A stretch of 64,000 bases of DNA from Neocallimastix lanati (nom. inval.). Lineage: Eukaryota; Neocallimastigomycota; Neocallimastigomycetes; Neocallimastigales; Neocallimastigaceae. Made by a program: the position numbers and the translations under genes. The notes below the pieces were generated by a model. The model was not told the origin of the DNA. It saw nothing but the letters and a program-made list of their open reading frames with translations, and searched no databases. The stretch lies in contig JACVTC010000074.1 in assembly GCA_016946835.1 (NCBI GenBank), positions 432,501-496,500 of the forward strand. The letters are read 5' to 3'. Below, piece after piece: positions 1 through 12,985 of the stretch (positions are counted from its first letter, which is position 1; the number at the start of each line of letters is the position of its first letter).

Positions 1-757
1 TTACTATATTTTCTATACTAAATTATTTTATAAATATATTTTATTTTATATTTTTATTAAAAGTTTCTAAAATATTATCAATAATTCTATATTTTTATTA
101 TTAATATCAATATCTATAATTTAACCTTAAATTTTATTATTTTATTAAAGTGTTTATTATCAATATTGATATTTTATTTTTATTTTCAAATATATTATTA
201 TATTATTATTATATTGTATCAATATTAAAATTGAATTCTTTTTAGTATTTTATTTTAATTTTTAAATTGATTATTTAATATTTTTATTCCCCACAAATAA
301 AATCAAATCTTAATTGATTAGTAATAAATATTAAATATATTATAGTTTTTAAATTTATTTTATATAAAATATAAGAATATTATATTAACATTCTTGATTA
401 AAATAACTTTATTTTTCTGTAAAATCTTTTTAAATTTTGTTTGTTACTTTTCGTATATATTAAATAATTTAGTTTTAGTATATGAAAAATAATATAAAAT
501 TATGTAAACAAAATTTATTAAAATAAAAATACTTATGAATTAGTTAATTTAAATTAATATAAAATTTGAAGTAATTAGTAATAGTAAATTATTTTATTTT
601 AAATATGATAATAAAATGTAGAAAGGCTTTACATATTTATTTTTTTTCAAAAAGTATAAATAAGTGAAGTTTTTCAATAATTAAAATGTAGACAGAAAAA
701 TATTCAAAATAAATAATTAATAAAATTTTTAATAAAACCCGAACCATAGCAGCATTT
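1..757. other. AT-rich spacer
   Basis: No open frame, RNA gene or well-bounded repeat was recognised. The sequence is A/T-dominated with short ATT and TTA runs. It ends where LTR-A1 begins with TGTAATAATT. Confidence 0.5.
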
Positions 758-1721
758 TGTAATAATTTAATTATAAAATTAATTATAATTAAATTATTAA
801 CTACAACTTAATAATAACTAAAAAATAATTATTATTAAATTGAGAAAGCAAAAAAGATAAATATACATATCTTCTATAAGAAAGAGTTTATTATAACTAA
901 TTATAATAAACTAATAACACAGAATTGTCAAAGAGAAAAGATTATTTTATTTTATTTTATTTTTAAATTTGTTTTTTATTAAAACTAACTTTATTAAAAT
1001 AGAAATATAAAATATTTATTAATGTTATTACTATATTATAATTGTTATAATAATAACTCTTGATTTCTCAAAAAGAATTCAAGAGCCTTATTTATAATTT
1101 TTTTGAAAAATAAGGTTAAATTAAAAAGTGCCTTCTAATCTTAACAAATCTCTTATCTAGGAAAAGATTAGAGAGAAAAACCTAGATAAGATTTTTGATC
1201 GATATTCTATCATATCGATCATCGTATCAATTAGGTAAAACCAATTACTTTTAAGAAGTGATTGGGAAAAACCTTATTAACCGATTCGCTAATCTAATCT
1301 AATTGATCGAAAATAAAAGAATAAAATAATAAAAGATATTTCGATCATAAAATCATAAATTTACAAATAAGGAAAATAACATAATAATGATATCAATAAA
1401 CAAAATACAGAATACATTATTAAAATACATATTAGAATACATAATATATTTGTTTACAATTTAATTAAATAAATAAACTAGGACTAATAAATTTAATAAT
1501 TAAATATATAATTAAATAAACTATAATTATTTATAAATGTATAAAAAATAATTAATTAAATAAATTTGGTTTTATTAAATTAATGAATACTTAATATTGA
1601 GTTAAATAAATTATTAAAAATATTTAAATGAATAAATATTATATAATTAAATAAAGTTATAATTATAACTTAACTAAGAAAATATAATTATTTTATTTAA
1701 AAATAATTATAGACTCTTACA
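758..1721 (-). mobile_element. Solo LTR, family A (copy A1)
   Basis: Starts TGTAATAATTTAATTATA and ends ACTCTTACA, so it has TG...CA ends. Copies A2 (9972) and A3 (42022) match it in the opposite orientation, and A3 follows a Ty3/gypsy pol frame. The sense strand of A1 is therefore minus. Flanks CATTT and CGTTT agree at 4 of 5 bases, a possible decayed 5-bp target duplication. The interleaved pseudoknot segments lie at 1134-1190 and the CTCTTGA...TCAAGAG hairpin at about 1054-1084. No internal coding region is attached. Confidence 0.8.
1134..1190 (-). other. LTR pseudoknot motif (A1)
   Basis: Four segments occur in the order TCTAATCTT (1134), CTTATCTAGG (1152), AAGATTAGA (1164), CCTAGATAAG (1181). 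The first pairs with the third and the second with the fourth, an interleaved (H-type) arrangement. The element's sense strand is minus; the topology is the same read either way. Confidence 0.65.
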
Positions 1722-1879
1722 CGTTTGTAAGAAATTACTTATAAAATAATTATAAATAATTTCTTAAATACAAATTAACACTAATTATTACTAATTAACA
1801 TTAATTTGAGAAAATAAAATTAAATATAATTAAATTAATATGAAATAATATAAATAAATAATTATACTTAACTTAATAT

Positions 1880-2120
1880 AAAAGAGAATTTATTATAGAA
1901 AGTTTATAATAAACAATTATAAAAGAGAGTTTATTATAGAAAGTTTATAATAAACAATTATAAAAGAGAGTTTATTATAGAAAGTTTATAATAAACAATT
2001 ATAAAAGAGAGTTTATTATAGAAAGTTTATAATAAACAATTATAAAAGAGAGTTTATTATAGAAAGTTTATAATAAACAATTATAAAAGAGAGTTTATTA
2101 TAGAAATTTATAATAAACAA
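1880..2120. repeat. 41-bp tandem repeat, about 6 units
   Basis: The unit contains GAGTTTATTATAGAAAG followed by TTTATAATAAAC, so each copy can form a hairpin with a 10-bp stem. Other LTRs here carry this hairpin once; in B1 it is expanded to about six near-identical units, the last slightly shorter. Confidence 0.9.
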
Positions 2121-2304
2121 TAACACAAAAGGAATAAAAAACACAAATATTTATAAAATATGTTTTATTAAAAAGGTTTTTTTTTATTATTTATTTTATT
2201 TGAATTATTATTTATTATAAAAATCCTAAAAAATAATAACTCTTGATTTCTCTAAGAGAACTCAAGAGTTTCTATTTATACTTTTAAATTTTAATAAATT
2301 TGTT

Positions 2305-2359
2305 TCTAATCTTAACAAATCAATTGTTTAGGAAAAGATTAGAAGAAAAACTTAAACAA
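2305..2359 (-). other. LTR pseudoknot motif (B1)
   Basis: TCTAATCTT (2305), TTGTTTAGG (2324), AAGATTAGA (2335), CTTAAACAA (2351). The second stem differs from family A (TTGTTTAGG with CTTAAACAA instead of CTTATCTAGG with CCTAGATAAG) but still pairs with one wobble. Confidence 0.6.
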
Positions 2360-2865
2360 GAATTCGACGATAATCTATACATATCGGTCATCGAATATTT
2401 TAAGTAAAACCGATTGCTAAAATCGGGAAAAACCTTAAAATACCGATTGTCTAATATTAAGTACACTAGAATAGATAAAATAAAAGAAAATATAATAAAA
2501 ATGATTATAAATGAATTATTTAAATATTATTGGTTACTAATTAAATAAAATAACGAATTCTTAAAAATAAAATCAATCTTTTACAAAAATTACTAAAACA
2601 GGATTAATTTTAAATTAATATTGATAAAATGACAATATTATATGTTAAAATTAAATGAATAAATAAATAAATTACTAATATAATCAATGGATGTAATAAT
2701 TATTAAATAAATTCTTATAATTATATTTAATGAATGTATATATAATAATTTAAATAAATTATCTAATATTAATTTAATGAATGTAATATATAATAATTAG
2801 ATAATTTATTATGAACTAAGATATAATAATTATTTCAAAGGAAATAACTATAATTTCTTACAGCG

Positions 2866-3726
2866 TGATACGGGGTGTCACTAAATACCTTGTATTTCCT
2901 ATTAAATACTCTTAATAATAATAAAATAAAAACTATTATTAAATTTTTTTTTAAATATTCTTTTATTAATATCAAATATAATAAAAATTATTATTAAATA
3001 TTCTTATCAATTTCTTTTATTAATATTAAATATAATAAAAATTATTACTAAATATTCTTATTAAAAATTATATATAATTTAAATCATTACTAATTCTTAT
3101 TTTTATATATTAAGTATAATAAAAACCTATTTCAATAAATATTTGATATAAAATACAGAATTATAACTTTCTGTATAATATTTTCTAAACCTTTGAAATA
3201 AACTAAAAATAAAATAAAAATTAAAAATAAATTAAATCTTTATTAAAATAAAAATGAACTAAAATACAGAAGAATTCCAATAATAAAAATGATCTAAAAT
3301 ACAGAAAATATCAATTCTGTATAATTCTCTCTCTGAAAAACAATATCAAGAAGAAGCTACCGCCCAGAATGCCCTTCGTGATACAATCTCTAAATTAATT
3401 TTTATATTTCAATTTAATAAATGTTATTTTTTTTTAAAAAATAATTTAAAATAATAGTAAAAATTAAAATAAAATAGTTATAATAGTTTTTTTTTATAAA
3501 GAATATATTAATAATAAATAAAATGTATTAAAATAAAAGTATAAAAAGAAGAATAAATTTCTTTCTATTTAATACTTGGAACAAATAATTTTAATTTTAA
3601 ATTTAAATAAAGAATATTTTAAAATTTAATTTTTTTCTTGTTTCCAAATTTATTTTTATAGTTATGTGTTAATATTTATTTTTTTTTGTTTTGAATATCT
3701 TAGTGTTTCAACACCAGCCCGTATCA
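2866..3726 (+). mobile_element. Solo LTR-like element, family C (C1)
   Basis: Begins TGATACGGGGTGTC and ends CAGCCCGTATCA, giving 9-bp inverted ends (TGATACGGG / CCCGTATCA). A second copy at 22963-23752 matches over its length, although the middle part at about 3305-3400 is present only here. No coding region is attached, no clear target duplication was found, and the true strand is unknown. Confidence 0.7.
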
Positions 3727-4557
3727 ATGTTGATAAAGAATGAACAAATAATCTTATTTTAGTTAGAATTACGTTTTCTTACATAACCACTCAAATAAAT
3801 TATTTTATTCTTCAATACTCTGGAACTTTCCTATATTTTATGATTAAATTTTATTATTAATATTTTATTATTAAATTTTATTATTAATATTTTATTATTA
3901 AATTTTTATGTATTATTAATATCAAATTAAATAAGAAAAATTATTATTAATATTAAATTATTTTATTAATATTAATATATTATCAATATCACTTTATTAT
4001 TAATATTAATTATATAGTAATATTAATATTATTAATATTTTATATTTTCTAGAATATATTATATATTATAATTTCTAAAAATCAATTCAATTAATTATTA
4101 AATTTAATATTGATAATTTAAACACACTTTTTGTAATTTGTAATTACTATAACTTACTAAACCACACTTAAAAATTCTGTATAATTTTTATATTTTTCTT
4201 TTATATATATTATTAATTTTAATAATAATAAGTATTTTAAAATTAAATAATATATAATTATTATTTATTAAAAATAAATAATTATTATATTAATAATTTA
4301 AAATCAATATAAAACATTATCTTAATAATTAGTTAGAAATATTTAGAAAATATTTTAGATAGGCTTAACAAATTTTAAATATAGGAAAAAGGATAAATAC
4401 ATGTAATTTTTAAAATAACTTTATAGGAGAACAGAAATTAATAAAGAATATTAAATTTTTTATAATTGAATTTAATTTTAATAAAGTTATATAAACCAAA
4501 ATATTTATTTATTTATTTATTTAATTATTGAAGTGTTAAAATATTAAAATCCAAAAA
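3727..4557. other. AT-rich spacer
   Basis: Contains imperfect repeats of a TTATTATTAATATTTTA type around 3840-4040. No gene, RNA gene or bounded element recognised. Confidence 0.5.
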
Positions 4558-5123
4558 TGTTACGAACCGTAACAATGTAAAAGGTCGGTTTATTATTAAC
4601 TAATATAACGAATAATAATTATTTTAAAAGCTAAGATAATTTAACACCTCTCTATTCGAGTTGTTAAAATAAACACTAAAATTAATTATAATTATTTCTT
4701 TAAACACTTAAGAATATAGCGCAGCTCTTTATAACTCTATTCGTTATCAGTTACTGGGCTTACACTAAGATATTTTTTTTTTTGATAATTAATTTTTAAT
4801 TATTAATATTAATATTTATTTTAACAATTTAGGTTAATAGTAACGCTGGTGCGTTACAGTTGCAAGTACAGTTATTTTTATATATGCAATTAATTTAACG
4901 ATTGATAAAATAATTTTACTTAACATAATTTACTAATGAATTAATAAAACTATATATAACTAAATAACTATTAATATAATAGCTATAAAAAAATATAATT
5001 TAATGTACGAAATTAAAGTAAAGATTTTATTTGATTTGCTGTAATTGCAAACTGTTTATAGATACATTACGTAACCAGAGAACTATCATTGGATAGGCTT
5101 GAAGTTACCAAGTATCTGTTACA
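4558..5123 (-). mobile_element. LTR, family G (G1), 3' LTR of the adjacent Ty3 relic
   Basis: Runs from TGTTACGAACCGTAACAA to AGTATCTGTTACA. A second copy lies at 19296-19845. Both share a less AT-rich block with GCGCAGC, a pyrimidine-rich CTCTATTCG and GCTGGGCTTACAC / ACTGGGCTTACAC. It sits immediately beyond the integrase end of the minus-strand pol relic, where the 3' LTR is expected. It has no pseudoknot motif. Confidence 0.75.
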
Positions 5124-7290
5124 AGGCTTCTCCCAAGGAGTAAGCTACTAATGGTTGACGATGTTAGCAATAAACTGGCTATAACTAAAATCTTGATAAT
5201 CCTCAAGCAACTCTGCATAGTGAGGATTGTCGACGATCACGTCGGGGTTGACCTACTCTTGTTTATCATTCTGGTACGCAACCAGATACTGATACTATCC
5301 TTGGTGCTTCCTAGATCCAAGGATATGAATTATCTTTTGGCTTCCTACGGGAGCTGGTACTAATGTCTTGGGTAGTTTGTAGTATGGTTCCAATTCGCTC
5401 ACATGGATCACTGGGTACATGTTTGTAAATGGCGAACGACTAATATCTAACCTGTAGTTCTTCTTTCATCGTCTACGCCTACTATTTTGAACTGGCCAAA
5501 GTTTCTCGTTGCTAATTTGTAAAACGGCAACGTATCGTAGTTTTCTGGTTTTCTTAGCCATACCTTGTCCAACAGTCTATACCTGGGGTAATTATCTGTG
5601 AGAGTCTTGTCCACATTATCCAGGTATCTTGTTTGGGCGATTTCTAGTATGTACTTCAGGTTTCCTAAGTTATGAGCAAAGCTATCGATCATTTTAGCTT
5701 CGCCTAAAGAATGTACTAGGTCGGCTGTTTTTGGTGAATTGTGTACCTGGTAGTTATACAAGGGGAATGGGGATTGTTGGGTAGAAGCGTGGATTGAGTT
5801 GTTGTAGCAGAATTCTGCTAAGAACAAGTAGTCCATCCAGCTTTCATCTTCGTAGGTTCCAACAAAGCACCGTAAATAAGTTTCCACATTGGCATTATTC
5901 CTTTCAACTTGGCCTACGGTTTCGTGGTGACTTATAGTAGCGTAATTCACCTCTGTTCCAAAGAACTCCAACAATTCCTTCCTTACTTGACTTGTAAACT
6001 GGACTTTTCTATCGGTAGTAACAACTTAAGGGAATCCGTGTAGCCTATATATTTCCCTTAGGAACGCATCGGCAGTCTCTGTAGCATTGGGCACATGTTT
6101 AAATCCTATCAGGTGTATCATCTTGGTTAATTTGTCACAGCACACTAAAATACAACCTGCTCTTTTTGTTTCCCAAACGTAACCATCTTCTGTTCTTGTC
6201 CTACATTTTACTGGCAGATCTTTTATAAATCTAACTGTATCTTTTGCTAGGGTAATTCAGCAACTGGAACTCTTACTGAAGCACCATATTCTTTGTGTCT
6301 ATCATCCTTCTTGGTAGCGCAGGTTTTACAAGCTTTTACATAGCCTGAGATATCCTTCCTCATCTTCGGCCAGTAGAAATTCCTAGATACTAGGTCTGAA
6401 GTCTTGTCGATTCCTAAATGACCTGCGTACTCCGAGTCATGGTTTAGTTGGATAATTGTTTTCCTGAATGGTGTGAGCACGTATACTTGTTCAGGGTTTT
6501 CTTTTCTTACCAGAAGACCATCTACTTCTAGCCAATGCTACTTGTTGTAATTGATTCTGGTATCTTCCACTAAGTCTTTGATTATCTCCTTCAACTTGTG
6601 AAACGCGGCCAATCCTTCTTCAATTCATTTCAAACTTCTCTTTCTTAGAAGTCATCTTAAATAGCGGCTTGGCTATCTCTGAAAAGTTTCTTATAAAATT
6701 TCGGTAGTAATTGCAAAAGCCTAGAAAGCTTTGCATCTGCTTAACATTCTCTGGTTGTGACCATTATGCTACGGCCTTTATCTTCTCTGGGTCTGTTTCC
6801 ACACCATTTTTACTGACCACATAGCCTAAAAATGAATTCTTAAGCTTGTGCAATTCACACTTAGACATTTTGGCCACAAGCTTATGCTTTATCAATTTCT
6901 TTAATATGGTTCGAACATGCTTGACATGTTCCTCTAACGATGTCATTTAGGTAGACTTGACAGTACTTCCCGATGTCCTCTATGAAGACATCGTTTACAA
7001 AGCTTTGGAACACCACTGACACATTGGTTAGACCAAAAGGCATCATCAAGTGCTCAAAGTGTCCAAACTTGGTATTGAAGGCTGTCTTGAACTTGTCTCC
7101 TTCATGTATCCGCACCAAGTTGTAAGCAGATTTCAAGTCGAACTTCGAAAAGACCACAGCTCCTTTCATGGCTTCGAACACTACACTAATTCTTGGTATT
7201 GGGTAGGCGTTTCGCTTAGTCCATTGGTTCAATTTACGATAGTCCATGCATAATCGCAATTCCCCAGATTTCTTGGGTACGAACAATACA
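5124..7290 (-). mobile_element. Ty3/gypsy retroelement relic (pol)
   Basis: Fossil of a Ty3/gypsy (Metaviridae-type) element. Recognisable parts in coding order on the minus strand: reverse transcriptase (about 7286-6900, with LRLCMDYRKLNQW and MPFGLTN blocks); the RT end (about 6946-6764); the HHCC zinc-binding region of integrase (about 6480-6247, HLGIDKT and CKTCATKK); the integrase core and C-terminal part (about 5974-5447). It is broken in several places and the 5' part (gag, protease, 5' LTR) is absent. At about 7290 it gives way to a copia-type relic. Base composition is richer in G+C than its surroundings. Its 3' LTR is G1. Confidence 0.9.
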
Positions 7291-7299
7291 GGGTAACCT

Positions 7300-9755
7300 G
7301 TCAGAGATTCTGATCAAACATATATCGTTACGATAAAAACGTATCAAAGGAAATTATTAAAATTGATGAAAAGGTTAAAAAATTATCTTAAATAGTATAA
7401 GTGATGAACTATCACAAAATTTGAACTTTATACAATTAACTGCTTATGAAATATATAATCTAATTAAAAAGTTAAATGTGAATGAAATTAAATATCACAT
7501 TGAAAAATTAAAAAATCATTAAGTACTACAACTTATACAGTTAATGATCAATTACCGGTTTTTCTAACTAATATGGATAAAACTTTCAATGAGCTTAATG
7601 AAATGGGTGTCAAACTGACTGAAAAGGAAAAATTTGATTATCTATATAATGCGTTAACTATAGATATGGTAATAAAAACAAACTTAATTTCACTATAAAA
7701 TGAAACATGGGAAAAGGTTTCTTCTTATATGATTGAAACAAATCAACGTTTAGCCAACTTAAAAGAAGAAAGAATAAAAAAAATGGGTTAGAACAAATTA
7801 ATGCTTTAAATATAGAATCAAAAAAGGACCAAAATATCAATGAATGATATTTGGGGCCATATATATAATAAAAATAATAATAAAGTATGTTGCACCAGCG
7901 CAAATAATTCAAATACTTACGTAATATGGACATCTAAAAATAAAATAAATTTTGAGAATAATCTTGCAGTATCATATTTAAATACTGTGAATAAAGAAGA
8001 TTTCAATTCTTTTCAAATATGGCATAGGAGATTCGGTCACTATAACATCAATAATATTAAAGACATATTACCAAAAATTAATAATAATTGTAATTATAAA
8101 ATATGCGCTAAAACAAAATTAAAGAATTTTCCTTTTTATCCTAATGACAAAAAGGCAAATGAACCACTTGAACTAATTCATATGGACACAGTTACTATAA
8201 GTGATTATTCTTTATATAGTAATAAATATTTTCTCTCTATTCTTGATAACTATTCACGTTTTGCTGGATTATATTTTTAAAATCTAAATCTGAAGTCTTT
8301 CCTGCTTTCTCAACTTAGTAAAATAAAATTAAAAATATTTTCAATAAAAATATAAAACATATACGTACAGATAACGGTACAGAATTTACAAACAATGCTT
8401 TTAGTCAATTCTGTGAAAGTAATGGAATTATTCACCAATATTCTGTTCCTTATTCGCCACAACAAAATGGACTTGTTGAATGGTTACATGGATCGTTAAT
8501 TCCAAACGCAAGAGCGATGTTGGAAGATGCTAAATTAAATCATGTTTTTTGGGAAGATGCTATTGCTACCGCCAATTATATACACAATAGAATTCCACAT
8601 AAAGATATTGGAAATAAAATACCTTTTGAACTGTTATGGTGAAAAAGTAGATTACTCTAAACTTAAAGTATTTGGTTGCCAAGTATTCTTTTATGTTCCA
8701 AAACAATTAAGAAATAAGTTAACCAATTCTGCTTTACCAGGTATATTTATTGGTTATGATAATAATCCTACTGCTTATAAGATATATGATACTACTAATA
8801 ATAAAATTGTTATTTCTCGTTCAATTGTTTTTTTTGAAGATTCCCCTGGTAATTGTGATACTCCGACTTTTTCTCCTAATTTTATTAATCTTACACCTTA
8901 TTATGAAAACGGGGGAAGTGATGATAATAATGAAGTTGATTTTCATAACAATAATAATAATAATAATAATAATAGTTATAATAATAATAATAGTAATAGT
9001 AATAATAATAGTAATAGAAATAATAATATTGAAATAGAAAATAAATACAATTCTAATATTAATAATGACAATAAAGGGTATTTTAATTATAGTAATTATT
9101 CGTTAAATAGTAATAATAATTTAACATATTTGCCTTTAAATTATGAAAATTTTTATTATCCAAATTTTAATAACGAAAAAAATTTTTTGAATCATTTTTA
9201 TAGGCCATCAAATAATATATATCCAGTTATACCAAATTATTATAATAATAATAATTTACAACAAAATTTTTCTTCTCCTGTTTTAAATTATCAACATTTG
9301 AATTCTCAAAGTGGCCATTTAAATAATTTAAATGCTAATTCTGAAACTTCTAATAATTCTGAAAATGAACTTAATTTACTGATAAATAATAATTATTATA
9401 ATAATATTGATAATTTAAATAATAATTTAAATAATAATTTAAATAATAATTCAAATAATAATATAAATAATAATTTAATTAATAATTTAAATTTAAATTC
9501 AAAAAATTAAATTTCAATTGATCAAAATGAAGATTCAAATCAAATAAACAAACAGAAAGAAACTACTGGACATAATAATAAAGAAGAAAACACAGGAATA
9601 AACGACGATGAAAACAAAAATATACAGGATGAATTAATTTCAAAACAAAATGTTAAAAATGAAATTTCAAATTTAAATTTCAATGAATTAAACGTAAATA
9701 ATGAAGATGTAAACAAAGTGAAAAATAAAGATATAAGATATGTTTGTTTATGAGG
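7300..9755 (+). mobile_element. Ty1/copia retroelement relic (gag to integrase)
   Basis: Fossil of a Ty1/copia-type element. A gag-like stretch covers about 7330-7800. Then comes a GAG-pre-integrase and integrase start (7840-8280, WHRRFGHYN and LELIHMDT), the second half of the integrase core (about 8340-8640, including RTDNGTEF and SPQQNGLVE), and the copia-type integrase tail with FGCQVF and GIFIGYD (from 8650). A long Asn-rich tail encoded by AAT repeats follows (about 8940-9510), in the position of the usual low-complexity link between integrase and RT. RT and RNase H are not present. It carries several breaks and no recognisable paired LTRs. Confidence 0.88.
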
Positions 9756-9963
9756 ATGTAAAATTATTGTAAATTATAAATATGTAAAATTAATATATTT
9801 ATTATAAATGAAGCATCTTTAATAAATAAAAATATAAATTAAAAAACTGAATTTGTAATAAATAAATAATTTATAAAATACTTTTATTTAAACTAATAAA
9901 AATTTATTTATAATATTTAATATTGTGTTTTTAAAATATTGTATGTGATTTGTGACCATATCA
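9756..9963 (+). mobile_element. Tail of an LTR-like repeat, family E (E1)
   Basis: About 110 bp ending GTGACCATATCA match the end of E2 (finishing at 26731, GTGCCCATATCA). The start of E1 is not defined; it follows the copia relic directly. Confidence 0.5.
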
Positions 9964-9971
9964 ATTGTTGA

Positions 9972-10988
9972 TGTAAGAATCTCTAATTATTTTTAAATAA
10001 AATAATTATATTTTCTTAGTTAAGTTATAATAATTATAACTTTATTTAATTATATTATATTTATTATTCAAATATTATTAATAATTTATTTAATTCAATT
10101 TTAGATATTCATTAATTTAATATAACAAAATTTATTTAATTAATTATTATTTATACATTTATAAATAATTATAGTTTATTTAATTATACATTTAATAATT
10201 AAATTTATTAGTCTTAGTTTATTTATTTAATTAAATTGTAAACAAACACATTATGTATTCTATTATATATTTAATAATGTATTCTGTATTTTGTTTATTA
10301 ATATTATTAATATGTTATTTTCCTTATTTGTAAATTTATAATTTTATGATCGAAATATCTTTTATTATTTTATTCTTTCATTTTCGATCAATTAGATTAG
10401 ATTAGCGAGTCGGTTAATTAGGATTTTTCCCAATCACTTCTTAAAAGTAATTGGTCTTACCTAATTGATACGATGATCGATATGGATGGAATATCGATCA
10501 AAAATCTTATCTAGGTTTTTCTCTCTAATCTTTTCCTAGATAAGAGATTTGTTTAAGATTAGAAAACACTTTTTTAATTTAACCTTATTTTTCAAAAAAA
10601 TATAAATAAGGCTCTTGAATTCTCTTTGAGAAATCAAGAGTTATTATTATAACGATTATAATATAACGATTATAATATAATAATAATAATATTAGATATT
10701 TAAATTTCTAATTTAATAAAGATAATTTAATAATAAAATAAATTTTAAAATAAAAATAAAATAAATATAAAATTTTCCTCGTAACAAATTCGTGTAACCT
10801 TTGGTATTTGTTTATTATAATTAGTTATAATAAACTCTTCAATATTTAAATAAGTATAAATTTCTTATTTTATTTTTCTCAATTTAATAATAATTTTAAT
10901 AAAGTTATTATTAGGTTTATAAAAATTATTATAAAATTAAGAAAAATAATAATTTAATTATAATTAATTTTATCATTAAATTATTATA
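9972..10988 (+). mobile_element. Solo LTR, family A (A2)
   Basis: Begins TGTAAGAATCTCTAATTA, matches A3 (42022-42976) through the structured core, and ends near AAATTATTATA. Pseudoknot segments: CTTATCTAGG (10506), TCTAATCTT (10524), CCTAGATAAG (10535), AAGATTAGA (10555). A terminal piece is duplicated and altered, so this copy looks older than A3. Confidence 0.78.
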
Positions 10989-12237
10989 GTTTATAAATAA
11001 TGAAATTATTAAATCGAAGATACTTATTAAAATTAAATTTTTGTTAAAATTAAAATATAAAATAGCTTTTATAATTAATAACGTTACTAGGTTAATATGT
11101 TGAATTATATATTAATAATCCAACAATAATTAATTAATAATAAAATAATAATTAAATTAATTAAACACTTAATATTTAAAGAATAATTTAAGTAATAATT
11201 TCTTTATAAAATTTATAAAAATATATATTTATTTTAATAAAAGTAGAATTATTGGCATATAATTATTGTAAATACAATAACCTTACGAAGAACATAAAAG
11301 ATAGATTTTTACATCTTTCTTTTATACTTTATAAGTTATATTATAATAGTATTTAATTATAAGACATTAATAATATAGTAATATAAATATTAATAAAATA
11401 TTAAGATAATAACAATATTGATATGTTTAAAATATTTAATATAACTAAATAAATTAAATTTGTAATTATATAATTAATTTGAATAATTACGAATAGTAAT
11501 TAATATATATGATAAAAATATATATATAAATATAATATAAATAAATACATGTGATAATCGAAATTATTAATATAAATCTTATTTATTAATATTCTCAGAA
11601 TTATTAGGCCTAAAATAATTCTTTAAATATTAAATAAGAATTTATATTAATTATTAATTATTTAAATATATATATTATTTATAATTAAGTAATATTTTTT
11701 ACCATTGAAATGTAAATAACAGAAATTGAGATTTCAATTCAGTTATAATTTCAACAATTTTATATCAAAACTAACCTTAATCAAAATTTAACTATAATTT
11801 AATAAAATAATAAAAATTAATTAACTTAAATAAATTAATAATTAAATTATTAAAATTAAATTATTTAAATCACAATATATTAATAAATCAAATAAATTAT
11901 TCTTAAAAAATAAATAAATATTAAAATAAGAAGAAAATTATATATAAAATTTTTAAAGTAAAAATATTAAATTTAAAATAAAATAATAATTAATTTTATA
12001 ATTAATTTTTTAATGAAATAATAATTTTTATAATAATGATATTAATTAATTTAAATAACAAAATATTTTTTTAAATATTTTTATAATAAACAAATTTATT
12101 TATTCTATTATTAAATATTTATTTTATTATTAATTTTATTACTTTTATTTTATTTTATTATTCTTTTAATTTATAAATTTTAAATAGTTTAATTTTAAAA
12201 TAAAATATAAATACTTGTAAATATTTCATGTAAATAA

Positions 12238-12271
<34 letters not shown>

Positions 12272-12912
12272 TAGTTATAATATTAATAATCACTTTTAAT
12301 TTTTACAATATTTAATAAAATTTAATAAATATTTAAAATTAACTATTAGAGTACAAGAGTTCTAATAAACAAATTTAAGTGTTATTTTTAATAAAATATT
12401 TTTAATTCATAAATAACTTACACAGTTATTATAAAAGTAAATGAAATTATCACTTTTTAATTCTATATTAAAATTAAGATAATTTCTAAAATTTATCAGT
12501 GATCCTTCGAACAGAGAGGGAGCTAACTTATTATTAATGAGTATTATTTATTAACACTAGAGTATGAACTAGTATAAAAATTCATAATAATAAAATAAAG
12601 GATAAATAATATTTATTATATAATAATTATAATTAAAATAAAAACTAGAGTATGAACTAGTATAAAAATTCATAATTTAAAATTAAAATAAAATATAAAG
12701 AAATATATATATAGGTTTATAGTTTGTTTATAGCACACTATTGGAATTAGATTCTAGGTTGAATTAACATACTATAAATTAAAATAGGTGAAAGAGAGTA
12801 TTAGATTTTTATTATAGAGAGTAGAGAATGTATAGAATAGAAAATTTAAATTATTAAAGAAACATATAAATAAATAATTAAAAAGGAATTGAAAGAATAA
12901 AATTAAAAGTAA
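10989..12912. other. AT-rich spacer with simple repeats
   Basis: No gene recognised. Contains an (ATT)n microsatellite at about 12240-12269 and a 33-bp direct repeat (next entry). The rest is A/T-dominated with no clear element ends. Confidence 0.5.
12556..12676. repeat. 33-bp direct repeat, two copies 88 bp apart
   Basis: Copies at 12556-12588 and 12644-12676 contain ACTAGAGTATGAACTAGT, itself nearly palindromic (ACTAG...CTAGT). The 55 bp between them are AT-rich. Function not evident. Confidence 0.75.
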
Positions 12913-12985
12913 TACCCGAACCCGGGTTCGAACCGGAGACCTTTTGCGTGTAAAGCAAACGTGATAACCACTACACTATTCGGAT
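12913..12985 (-). tRNA. tRNA-Val (anticodon TAC)
   Basis: On the minus strand the 73-nt sequence has a 7-bp acceptor stem (ATCCGAA with TTCGGGT), discriminator A, an A box (TAGTGTAGTGG) and a B box (GGTTCGAACC). The anticodon loop is TTTACAC within stem TTTGC/GCAAA, giving anticodon TAC. There is no intron. A TTTT tract just beyond the 3' end could terminate Pol III. The sequence is identical to the plus-strand copy at 49072. Confidence 0.95.

Larger units (their letters stand above)
1726..2862 (-). mobile_element. Solo LTR, long family-B relative (B1)
   Basis: Begins TGTAAGAAATTACTTATA, the same end as LTR-B2 (31034), and ends ATTTCTTACA. At 1137 bp it is more than twice the usual 450-470 bp of family B. 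It contains a 41-bp tandem array (1880-2120) and a structured core with the pseudoknot segments (2305-2359), which the short B copies lack. It starts 4 bp after LTR-A1 ends and stops 3 bp before LTR-C1 begins. It may be a separate family sharing B termini. Confidence 0.75.

Noticed and set aside
1880-2120. CRISPR-like array
   Set aside because: Units are contiguous with no unique spacers; it is a tandem repeat inside an LTR, in a eukaryotic sequence.
5151-5363. 70-codon plus-strand frame beside LTR-G1
   Set aside because: Antisense to the 3' part of the minus-strand Ty3 relic.
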